This document shows positions 34,360 through 45,900 of a stretch of DNA of 64,000 nucleotides, in pieces. A program made the position numbers and the translations under genes. The notes beneath the pieces are model-generated. The model made no database searches. It saw only the letters and a program-made list of their open reading frames with translations, and was not told where the DNA came from. This DNA is from Nemertoderma westbladi. Its lineage: Eukaryota; Xenacoelomorpha; Nemertodermatida; Nemertodermatidae. Each line of letters opens with the position of its first letter. The stretch's first letter is position 1. Location: assembly GCA_032718475.1 (NCBI GenBank), contig JAUCBJ010005137.1:21001-85000 (forward strand), read 5' to 3'.

Positions 34360-37300
34360 ATGTCTGACACTCAGCAAAACCTGTCAGACAGTCTAATCGA
34401 TACAACCATCTGTGACACAGATAGGAGTGTGGAGCGATTAAGAAAGGAGTTCAGCTCACCTCCTACTGAAAGAAAGGTCATCCCTCCAGTAGTAGTATCA
34501 GACCCTAAGCTAATCCAACACCGTAGGTCTATCATCGGCACTCGGGCCCAAGTCAAACGGAACCAGGAAGCAGCTGTCCCACAGCAGCAACAGCCTAGTC
34601 AAGAAACTTGTTCCCAGCGATCCGATAGCTCCAGTAATTCGGATACTGTCGAGCTGACCCCCGAACGCGGATTGCAGATGGCGGCTAAAGCCTACTCGGA
34701 CCCCCTTCTCACCCTTCCTGCCGCAGTGCTAACTACTATATTGATTGCGGTGGAGGAACATCAAGCCGATTGGGCGAGAAATAAGCGAGCGACCCAAGAT
34801 AATTATGCGGGATACGCCAGGGAAGAATTGATGTCTATTGTCGAGTCACAATGGAACTTTCCCGGACCCGGACTCCCGTTAGATCTGTCCGAGGCTACTT
34901 GGGAAGATATACACAGGATGGGAGTGGCTAAAGATACGATGGATCCAGCTGTTTGGAAGAGGTCGGCAGCAGGATATGTGCAGGGATTCTTCGGCTCCTT
35001 AGAGCGATTAGAAGAACAACTGTTTCGACAACCCCAAGGACCTCAAGAGCAGGAAGAACTGCTATATCAAGTACGCGAAAGAACCCTACGCATTAGACTA
35101 ATCCTATCAGCTTTTGAGGAAACTTCCAAAAGAAGACAGGACACGTCGCTGCAGGTTGCTGTCAAAACTTGGTTCCAGCGGGTAGGTCTCAAAGTACAAG
35201 AAACGGACCAGTGGAAATCCCAGCTGTCTGAGAGACTAACCTATGAAGAACCAACCGATGCCACCCTTTCTCAAGTGGAAGGCGAAGAGACCGCAGAGAG
35301 ACCACGAACGAGAGACGCCATCGACATTTATCTGTCCGACTATCAGCGATTCCTAGGAGACGAAGAGTTGAGGAGACGGCTGTCTGGACTTTCCCCTAAT
35401 AGTGAAGGAACCCAGCGTGTGTTAGACTCAATCGATGCTGAAATGTTAGCTGCTATATCAAGTACGCGAAAGAACCCTGCGCATTAGACTAATCCTATCA
35501 GCCTTTGAGGAAACTTCCAAAAGAAGACAGGACACGTCGCTGCAGGTTGCTGTCAAAACTTGGTTCCAGCGGGTAGGTCTCAAAGTACAAGAAACGGACC
35601 AGTGGAAATCCCAGCTGTCTGAGAGACTAACCTATGAAGAACCAACCGATGCCACCCTTTCTCAAGTGGAAGGCGAAGAGACCGCAGAGAGACCACGAAC
35701 GAGAGACGCCATCGACATATATCTGTCCGACTATCAGCGATTCCTAGGAGACGAAGAGTTGAGGAGACGGCTGTCTGGACTTTCCCCTAATAGTGAAGGA
35801 ACCCAGCGTGTGTTAGACTCAATCGATGCTGAAATGTTAGCTGCTAACCAAGCTGAGTTTGATGAAAAACTCCGCCTCACTAGAGTCCAAGAAGAACTAG
35901 TAAAGAAAAAACGGATAGAGGACCGAAAGGCAGCTGCAGTAACAGCGGCAATGGCCGAAGTGGAAGCAGAAAGAAAGGCAGCGGCGGCAGAAGTAGAAGC
36001 AGAAAGAAAGGCAGCGGCGGCAGAAGCAGAAGCAGAAAGAAAGGCAGCGGCGGCAGAAGCAGAAGCAGAAAGAAAGGCAGCGGCGGCAGAAGCCGAAGCA
36101 GAAAGAAAAGCGACTGTGGCAGCAGCAAAGGCAGTGGCAGAAGCAGAACGGAGAGCCTCTGAGGAGACTACCCAACTGGAGTTGGAAAATCTGCAAGAGA
36201 CGCAAGACAACATAAATAAACAGTTAACTGCTAGTCACATGCAGATGATGAGAAAATCTACTCCCAAACGCCAGGGATATACGTCATCGGAGGAAAGCGA
36301 AACCACCGATCCTGAAGGCGGAGGAAATAGATCTCGTCTAAGCAGGCGTAGAAAAACATCTTACCGTCACAAATTGCCTGATTTGCCCCCAGCTGTTAGA
36401 AGACAACTAGCTAGCACAGACTTAAGTAGTATAGAACCTACAGACCAAATTATTAAGGTCAAAAGACTCCCTACTATAGTTGATGAGCCTGAAATAATTA
36501 GGCCTGTCGTTCCCAAAGTCACTCCTGTGTTAGAGACCCCTGTACTTCCAGAGCTTAACTCTAAATTCCCTTTACACAGTACTACACTGCCTGTGCCCGG
36601 TAGAACAGTCCATGAGAATATCCCTGTCCTGGAAGCTGAGAGAGAAATCAAAGATTTGTCTCCCGTCGTCCCAGCGTCAGCCCGCTACAATGTTGGCGAC
36701 TCCCGCTTCGGCGGTCGAGTGGGTAGAGGAGGGACGGCGGGGGATGAATCTCCTGCTCGGACAGATGCAGGAGACTGTCCACCAACTTAAGGGAACAGTA
36801 AGGGAAGGTAGGGCCGAATTGCAAGAAGTGCAGCAAAGTATCGCGCTAGAACGCGACAAATTAGTCAATATCCAAAAGGGATACCAATACCCCCTGTAAC
36901 ATTGTGTCAACCTGTTAGGTCTGAAGTATTACATGCGCAAGGTGTGGAGCCTACACGCATCTATACTGCTAGTGAAGTAGAAACTCCTATAGCAAACCCT
37001 ATTAAGGGTGATTATAGACCTGTTATTAATGATATTCCCTATAGACCTGACAATGATCCGAGAAATTTATATACCGATAATTCGATATTAAATAACACGA
37101 TGGCCCAAGAAAGCTTTACGCGTCAGATGGCTAGAACAGAAGCCCGCCAAGCGGTCAAAGTGGGAGAGATCGTCAAATTCAATGGAGATGAGATGAAATG
37201 GTTACCTTTCAACGAATATTACAAAGATAGCATACAAAACTCTGTACTATCTAACGGAGAGAAACTTAGGTTCCTCATCAAGTGCTTGGAAGGACCTCCC

Positions 37301-39352
37301 AGGTTAATGGCGTTAAAGTTTATTGGACATCCAGAAGGATTAAGACAAGTATGGGATACATTAAACATCAGGTATGGTAACAAGGATAACATAGCTAAGT
37401 ATTTGTATGCAAAATTAGTAGCCCCCCGACACTTCCTTAGTAGCGGGATTATAGAGTTTTCCGATGAGATTCAGGAGATCTGTAGACAATTGGACTGGTT
37501 AGGTAAGTCTCATGAATATCAGAGTTCCATGGTTATTGGAGCCGTAGTCTCTACTTTACCAAAGGGTGGAGTATGTACACGCTGGGACAAGAAAGTGTTG
37601 TACATGAATGAACAACAACGACGAAGCCCTACCATGGCTGATCTCATGTCCTTCTTAGATGGTGAAGTAAAACTACAACTCATCAAGCAGTCCAGAGAGA
37701 AAACATCGGAAAATAAGGTAAGTGAGAAACCCGTTTCTAGGAGAAGGATAATACCAGTGTGTTATACTGACGACGGCGAAAGCCAAGCTTCTCAAGAAGA
37801 GGACAGCGGGAAAGACACAGCAAAATCTTACTATGACAACAAGACCTATAAAGACGTAAGTAAATACAAGTCTCGAACCAGTGACAGGAGAGAACAGGTA
37901 ACAACAACTCCTCCTACGTCTCCTAAGAGAATTCACGGAAGAAAGCCCGAAGAAAGAACGAGAGTGCATAACGTTACCCAAGGTAAGGTGAGTAACATCA
38001 AACCAAAATGTGCGCTGTGCGACGGGCCCCACCGTTTGAGTGCGTGTGCTGAATTTCTAAAGAAATCCCTTGTAGACAGACGTACAGTCCTGTGGAATAA
38101 GCGGTTATGCTATAATTGCCTCAGATCAGGACACCAACGGCGAACCTGTTACTCCGACGTAAAGTGTGCAAAGTGTGGCGCGAAACATCACATCTTGTTA
38201 CACAGTGAGTTCGAACGAGACAACCCGAGTCAGGTAAGTGAGCCCGAACTACATGTCCAATTCAGTGATGTAAATGACACTGATCAAGAGTCTGAGATGG
38301 AAGGATTCTATACTGACGAATTCTCCGACGCCAACGAATCCTGTTACCTAATAAATACCTCAGTGTATCGAGCACTTACTTATGAAAAGGACACCGACAA
38401 TGAGTTCCCCCCAACTACTTTTGCCAGACAACCATCTTGGAAAGCTCCAACTTCCAACGTAGGAATCAGAGAATTTCCTGTAGTGCAGGTAAGAGTTCAT
38501 GGTCCTAACAAAAGTTACATAGTGAACGCCCTCCTTGACTCCGGCAGCACAGGAACATTCATCGATCAAGAACTAGCCGAAGATATCTTTGCTGGACAAC
38601 CCAAATTCCGGACTAAATTGAATATGTCAGGAATTATGCAGGTTTGGAAATCTACCCTAACGGCAGACTACTATGTAGGTGTGTTGTCCACCCCCCAGGA
38701 TAAATTAGGAGCACAAGGTATAAGGTCGGTAAAAATGGTGGCTATAAAGAACTTCGCTACTACCCAAGCAGACCTTTATAATTGGGACGAGGATGAGAGC
38801 ATCCAACATCTTAAGATACCTCGATTCCAGACAGATTATCCTGGAGTGCAAATACTCATCGGCCAAAACGCGCATGAGGCGCTCGAGACATTGGAGAAAC
38901 GGCCTGCTCAACCGCAGCCACTACAAACCTATGCGGTAAGAACTAGAGTAGGTTGGTACTTCACTGGCCCTTCCCGTAGAACTCTCAAAGAGAGATTACC
39001 TCAACAACAGGTATACCAAGTAAAGGAATGGGAAGTGGAGAGCAGTGATGTGGACGATCCAACTGAGGGAACACCATACTCCTCAGATAATGACGATATT
39101 AACTCCAATGTAGATCAATGGAGACATTGCCTTGGGACGATTAATCCAGCCGACATCGCTTCCAGAGGAGCAACTCCTCAAGAACTGATAGATACTCCAG
39201 GCTGGTTAGGTGGATCCGACTTCTTAAGTAAAGAAGAAGAAGAATGGCCTCCTCATCTTACCCCGGCGGAGATTAGACAGGCCAAGGGAGCGGAGAAAGT
39301 AACACAACAACTCAATCGCCCAGCTGGTCGTTTATGTTTACTGGAAAGAGAC
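34360..39352 (+). pseudogene. Outer ORF1 (Gag-protease), broken
   Basis: Homologous to the 1400-aa ORF1 but defective. The N-terminal piece (34360-35487) includes about 170 residues absent from the other two copies (DWARNKRATQDNYAGY, QWNFPGPGLPLDLSEATWED). A 391-bp tandem duplication shifts the frame at 35487. The next piece (35666-36790) holds an EAERKAAA coiled coil and shifts again near 36690. The last (36902 to the insertion) has the capsid region, the CCHC clusters, the protease LLDSGSTGTFID and the NPADIASRG remnant. The inner element interrupts it at GAGAC (39348-39352), and the final 26 codons resume at 51265. Confidence 0.9.
35061..35842 (+). repeat. 391-bp tandem duplication inside outer ORF1
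   Basis: 35061-35451 repeats as 35452-35842 with few differences. The junction has short homology (GCTGCTA against CTGCTATATC). Being one more than a multiple of three, it breaks the frame. Confidence 0.88.
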
Positions 39353-39444
39353 TGTAAAAGCTTTTGTGGGATAACTGATACGTTTGCCTTTGCTAGCCAG
39401 TTCCCCCCCAGGCGCTGGAATACTCTAAAAGGGTTCTCCAACTG

Positions 39445-39453
39445 TATATATAT
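39445..39453 (+). promoter_or_regulatory. TATA-like box in the LTR
   Basis: TATATATAT lies 92 bp into the LTR, followed by a GC-rich CCCCTCGCCCGC. The position is conserved in all LTRs of the family (50123 and 57400 regions). It is a candidate start for the genomic RNA, by position only. Confidence 0.45.
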
Positions 39454-40387
39454 TCCCCTCGCCCGCAAGGTACCTTTACAGGTGTTTTAACGGACATAAA
39501 AATCATTCTGCTATATACGTGTTTTGGCGGACATGGTAAGGCAAAAAACTTGTAATGCACCAACTACCTTTCACAGCTTAGCCGTGATGATTCATATTAC
39601 GACATCTAACAGCTGGTTGCTGACATGGAAACAGCCATTGGATGTATGGTTCTTTGTTTGGCTTGAGCCAATCAGAGCGATTTTTCCTGTCGACGTGTAG
39701 CTTTTAGTCGATCATAAGGAGAGTGTTCAGTCTTACTGCCTTACTTGATACTTTGTTGTTATTGCTGTCTAAGCCAGAAACACCGGCTCTAAGAACTCTA
39801 GTAAAACTGCTTAGATTATAGAAAGTATAACTGTTACCGGCGGCGGTGTTACCTCACTTAATTTAACTGCACTAATCATATTGTTTGTACTGCTATTTAC
39901 CGTCAGTTATTAATTGTATCTATTTGTTGATGGAAATATTGCTCTTTGGAGAATACGGATAAATCACCCAAAATTCCCAATTTTCTTGATACACTACAGG
40001 TTAGAGAGGCGGGCTATACATAACAATTGCGATTTATATTAATGTGGTGTGTATTGAATCCAATGTTATTTAGCAGACCCTACGTGAGTCAATTGCTGCT
40101 CTCTTTATGTGTGATCAAATATACTGACGGTCGGCAGAATAGTGTGCATGATTGTGAGTGTGATGTGACTGGTAACAAAGCATTTCCTAAAGAATGCGAC
40201 TTATACTTTAATCATAAGCCTTATCGTTGCGTTTAGTATAAGTCCTAGCTCTGTTTAAATAGATAGAGCGCCACGTCATAAAGGAACTGTTAATATTTCC
40301 CGAAAGTTAATAATATCTGTCAGAAATTACATATTAGCGATCAATCGAATAATACAGTAGGCTTACACTGCAACCTTACACTGCAAT

Positions 40388-40393
40388 AATAAA
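40388..40393 (+). terminator. Candidate poly(A) signal in the LTR
   Basis: AATAAA within GCAATAATAAAATC; the same hexamer is at 51066-51071 in the 3' LTR, about 190 bp from the LTR end. It would serve for 3' processing of the element RNA. Confidence 0.4.
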
Positions 40394-40581
40394 ATCTAAG
40401 CATCCGAATTCAGCCTCCCGGGTGTAGATCCATCGGGTGAATGATCGCGCATGGGCTGGCTTCGGCTAATGTTTTGTTTATTAGCATAAAATATTGTCGT
40501 ATGCTAAAGGTGTGTTAATTAACTAAAAGACATATAAATTTTGGCAGGTTAAACTGCTAAAGGTCTTCAAAAGCGCGAACA

Positions 40582-42911
40582 GTAACAGTTAACTTGTATT
40601 GCAGTGTAGGCATTAAATACAGTTTAATACTGTTCTGGCGAACAGTAACAGTTTATAATCTTATTGCAGTAGGCAATAAGGTTGCAAGTGTAGGCATTAA
40701 ATACAGTTTAATACTGTTCTGTCGAACAGTAACAGTTTATAATCTTATTGCAGTAGGCAATAGGGTTGCAAAATACCGTAGTGACTGGTAAAACTGAACC
40801 GGTGCTTCTGTAGGTCAGTAGGCCTAACTGTCATAACCGGTACTGGTACTGCTGTACAAGTACATTTAGTATTATTCGATTTGATTATTGTATACCGGTA
40901 GGTCTTAGTACTTAATCAGGGACTGCAGCCCTGAATTTTTATTGAGATTCTACTTATTTCTGTTGGTTTTATTTACTAGTAGGCTAATATTGAGCAGAAG
41001 GCGTGTGACCCTGCTCAGATTGTTCAGATAATTTTAGGCTGAACTGCTGTCTGACTGTTGTTGAGTTTGGAGAGATTACGGCGTGTGTAGAGTTTGTCTG
41101 ATAAAGTGCCGTTAGTAAGTTGGGGCAGCCATATGCGGTAAGGTCAATCCCCTCTTAAAGAATAAGTCGTACTACCGTGTTAGAACGCATACTAACTAAC
41201 AGTTTCAGAGTCTGCATATACTGTAGTTTATTTAGGCTTGATCGTAGTCTGCCAGTGTTTTAGCCTGTGTTTGTTTGTGTGGTCTGTTCAGGTACCGTAA
41301 TAGTTATTACTCAAATATTTGTAGGCTGGATTGTTGTCTAGCTATTTTTAGGTCTGAAGGGATTGCTGCGTGTGTAGAGTTGGTCTGATCAAGTGCCGTT
41401 AGTAAGTTGGGGCAGCCATAAGCGGTAAGGTCAATCCCCTCTTAAAAGAGTAAGTCGTACTACCGTGTTAGAACGCATACTAACTAACAGTTTCAGAATC
41501 TGCACATACTGTAGTTTTTTTTAGGCTTGATAGTAGTTTGCCAGCGTTTGGTTTGTATTTGTTTGAGTATTCTGTACGGGTAGCGTAATATTTATTATTC
41601 AGAGTTTATGCGATTATTCGCAACATTCATGTCCCCAAGTTTATTCCTACAGTAATTGTGCTTGTTATACATACCATTATAGTTAAATTAACTCCGGTAC
41701 TACACGGGCTGCTTGGCGTAGGTAAAGACTGGAGATTTTGTGCTTCGGTCACTCCAGCAGATGCCGTGGTTCTTTTAACTGTTCAAGTATATTTAACTAC
41801 TGATTATTTGTCATACCGGTACTTGTACCTAATTTAGGGTTTAGTGTACAGTGCTTTCCGAAGTAATTAGTGTAGGCAGTATATTTGTGTTGTAAAGTGG
41901 TTGATAGGCACATTCGTTAGCTCTATTAGCTTCTGGGTAGGAACAATCCGTGATACATAACGTAGTACCTATAGCGATACGGTTATAGGTCGTCAGGCGG
42001 TGGTATTTTCCTATCTGGGCAGTACAATATATTTACTACTACTTATTATTTAAATACCGTAGTACCCTGTCCTTTGTAATAACCAGAAATCTAACCCTTT
42101 GTTGGACTGGTTTGTAGACTTCCTGTAAAATTACCCTAAAAATTTCGTACGTAATATTTTTGTTGTGTTTAATTAGAGAATTAATCTCACCCGTATCGTA
42201 AGTAATTTGTAGTATTAAGTAACTTAGGTAAATTAGAATTATCAGTTTTAGTGTCAAATAAATAGCACTTCACTGAGAGCGCACAGCTTCTGTGTAGTGA
42301 CCCCCCAGAAATAATGACATTTATTTCAAATATTGACAAAAAACCCATTTTAAACGGGTATATAAATATTATAAATCAACTCAAACGATTTATAAATAGT
42401 AGGCCTGCCATACAACAACTAGGTCTCAATATCAGTTGGACTACTGCTTAAATAACGGTAATAAAGTAAGTTAAAGTAACTAAGTAACCCTAAGATATTC
42501 AGAAATTCAATTATTCTAAAATAATTGACATACCGGTATTTATCATAGGCTTATTATATTTATTTCTATAAATTTGTGCTGAAATCATACCGGTACTCTG
42601 TAATTAATTATAGTCCAGAATTATACTTATATACTATAAGTGTAGGCTGTATACCGGTATTCACGATAGGCCTATTATATATTTATATATATTTGTGCTA
42701 AAATTATATACCGGTACTCTGTGACAAATCTAGTCTGTAATAATACTTATATATATATTATAAGCATACCGGTATTCTAATATATTATATATATATCACG
42801 CTACACTGAGTAGCAGTATCGGTAATTAATTATTAGGCTAACAGTGATACTGAATTACTAGACTTGCTTTAACTGTAATATAGCAGTAGGCATTCAACTG
42901 TACAATCAAAC
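40582..42911 (+). other. 5' leader of the inner element
   Basis: Three sub-regions. 40582-40760 has an 88-bp direct repeat (TAGGCATTAAATACAGTTTA). 41035-41608 is a 287-bp tandem repeat whose cores start at 41105 and 41392 (AGTGCCGTTAGTAAGTTGGG). 42530-42780 has two units of about 125 bp, each with paired TACCGGTA palindromes. No primer-binding site with TGG was found after the LTR. Confidence 0.7.
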
Positions 42912-45900
42912 ATGGCTGACACAAGGCAAACTCTGTCAGATAGTCTCCTAGAAACAACAGCCTGTTTCTCAGATCAAAGTGTAGAGAATCCCAGACCGAG
43001 GTCTGAAACCCCTCATACTGTAAGAAGGGCAACCCCTGCAGTGGTTGTGACAGAACCTAGGTTGGTAGAAAAGATTTCGCAATTTGCGAAGTTAGTGAAG
43101 CGCCGTTGGTCTGCCATAGGCACTCGGGCCCAAGTCAAGCGGGATCAAGAAGAAGCTATAAAACAGCAGCAACCTCCTAGCCAAGAACCTAGTTCTCAGC
43201 GGCCCGATAGCTCCAGTAGTTCGGATACTGTTGAGCGGACGCCCGAACGCGGAGCGAAGATGGCGGATACGGTTTATGATGGGCGGCCAGCCTGTGGGGA
43301 ATCAACCGACGCCACTTCTTCTCAAGTGGAAAGTGAGGTGGAAGGCGAAGTGGAAAGTGAGGTGGAAGGCGAAGTGGAAAGTGAGGTGGAAAGCGAAGTG
43401 GAAAGCGAATTAACATCAGCAGAGAAGCCGCGAACTAGAGACGCTATCGACATTTATTTGTCCGACTATCAGCGATTCCTAGGAGACGAAGAGTTGAGGA
43501 GACGGCTGTCTGGACTTTCCCCTAATAGTGAAGGAACCAAGCTTGTGTTGGACTCAATCGATGCCGAAATGTTAGCTGCAAACCAAGCTGAATGTGATGA
43601 AAAACTCCGCCTCATTAGAGTCCGAGAAGAACAAATAAAGAAAAGAAGGATAGAGGAACAAAAGGCGGCGGCTATGGCGGTGGCTACGGCAGAAGCAGAA
43701 GCAGAAAGAAAGGCAGCTGCGGCAGAAGCAAAGGCGGAAAGGGCAGTGGCCGAAGCAGAACGGAGAGCATCTGAGCAGATTACCCAACTGGAGTTGGAGA
43801 ATCTGCAAGAGACGCAAGACAGTATAAATAAACAGTTTACTGCTAATCAAATGCAGATGATGAGTCGATCTACTCCCAAGCGCCAAGGATACACATCATC
43901 GGAGGAAGGCGAGACCACCGATCCTGAAGGCGGAGGAAATAGATCTCGTCTAAGCAGGCGTAGAAAAACATCTCACCGTCATAAACTGCCTGATTTGCCC
44001 CCCGCTGTTAAAAGACAGCTAACTAGCACAGATTTAGGTAGTGCAGAACCCATAGAACAATTTATCCAGGTCAAAAGACTCCCTACTATAGTCGATGAAC
44101 CTGAAATAATTAGGCCTGTAGTTCCCAAAGTCACTTCTGTGCTAGAGACCCCTACACTTCCAGAGCTTAACTCTAAATTCCCTTTACATAGCACTACACT
44201 GCCTGTACCCGGTGGAACAGTCCATGCAAATACCCCTGTCCAGATAGCAGAGAGAGAAATCAATAATTTGTCTCCCGTCGTCCCGCGTCAGCCCGCTACT
44301 ATGTTGGCGACTCCCGCTTCGGCGGTTGAGTGGGTGGAAGAGGGACGGCGGGGGATGAATCTCCTGCTGGGACAGATGCAGGAGACTGTCCACCAACTTA
44401 AGGGAACAGTGAGGGAAGGTAGAGCAGAGTTGCAAGAAGTGCAGCAAAGTATCGCGCTAGAACGCGACAAATTAGTCAATATACAAAAAGGCATACCAAT
44501 GCCCCCTGTAACATTGTGTCAACCCGTTAGGTCTGAAGTATTACATGCGCAAGGTGTGGAGCCTACACGCATCTATACTGCTAGTGAAGTTGAAACTCCT
44601 ATAGCAAACCCTATTAAGGGTGATTATAGACCTGTTATTAATGATATTCCCTATAGACCTGATAATGATCCGAGAAATTTATATACCGATAATTCGATAT
44701 TAAATAACACGATGGTCCAAGAAAGCTTTACGCGTCAGATGGCTAGAACAGAAGCCCGCCAAGCGGTCAAAGTGGGAGAGATCGTCAAATTCAATGGAGA
44801 TGAGATGAAATGGTTACCTTTCAACGAATATTACAAAGATAGCATACAGAACTCTGTACTATCTAACGGAGAGAAACTTAGATTCCTCATCAAGTGCTTG
44901 GAAGGACCTCCCAAGTTAATGGCGTTAAAGTTTATTGGACATCCAAATGGATTAAGACAAGTTTGGGATACACTAAACATCAGGTATGGTAACAAGGATA
45001 ACATAGCTAAGTATTTGTATGCAAAATTAGTAGCCCCCCGACACTTCCTTAGTAGCGAGATTATAGAGTTTTCCGATGAAATTCAAGAGATCTGTAGACA
45101 ACTGGACTGGTTAGGTAAGTCGCATGAATATCAGAGTTCCATGGTTATTGGAGCCGTAGTCTCTACTTTACCAAAGGGTGGAGTATGTACACGCTGGGAC
45201 AAGAAAGTGTTGTACATGAATGAACAACAACGACGAAGTCCTACCATGGCTGATCTCATGTCTTTCTTAGATAGTGAAGTAAAATTACAACTCATAAGGC
45301 AGTCCAGAGAGAAAACATCGGAAAATAAGGTAAGTGAGAAACCCGATTCTAGGAGAAGGATAATACCAGTGTGTTATACTGACGACGGCGAAAGCCAAGC
45401 TTCTCAAGAAGAGGACAGCGGGAAAGACACAGCAAAATCTTACTATGACAACAAGACCTATAAAGACGTAAGTAAATACAAGTCTCGAACCAGTGACAGG
45501 AGAGAACAGGTAACAACAACTCCCCCTACGTCTCCTAAGAGAATTCACGGAAGAAAGCCCGAAGAAAGAACGAGGGTGCAGAACGTTAACCAAGTTAAGG
45601 TGAGTAACATCAAACCAAAATGTGCGCTGTGCGACGGGCCCCACCGTTTGAGTGCGTGTGCAGAATTCCTAAAGAAATCCATGGCAGATAGACGTGGAGT
45701 CCTGTGGGATAAGCGGTTATGTTATAACTGTCTCAGACGCGGACACCAGCGGCGAACCTGTTACTCTGACGCAAGGTGTGCTAAGTGCGGCGCGAAACAT
45801 CATAGCTTGTTACACACGGAATTCGAACGAAACAGCCCGAGTCAGGTAAGTGAGCCCAAATCACATGTCCAATTCAGTGATGTGAACGACACTGACCAAA

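Larger units (their letters stand above)
39353..40581 (+). repeat. 5' LTR of the inner element (1229 bp)
   Basis: Begins TGTAAAAGCTTTTG and ends GCGCGAACA; nearly identical to 50031-51259. Confidence 0.94.

Noticed and set aside
40027-40236. 69-codon ORF inside the LTR (also at 50705)
   Set aside because: It lies within the LTR and is not conserved as an open frame in the outer 5' LTR, so it is probably fortuitous.
41105-41200. tRNA-like or riboswitch-like element in the leader repeats
   Set aside because: No cloverleaf or known aptamer pattern could be drawn; only conservation is supported.
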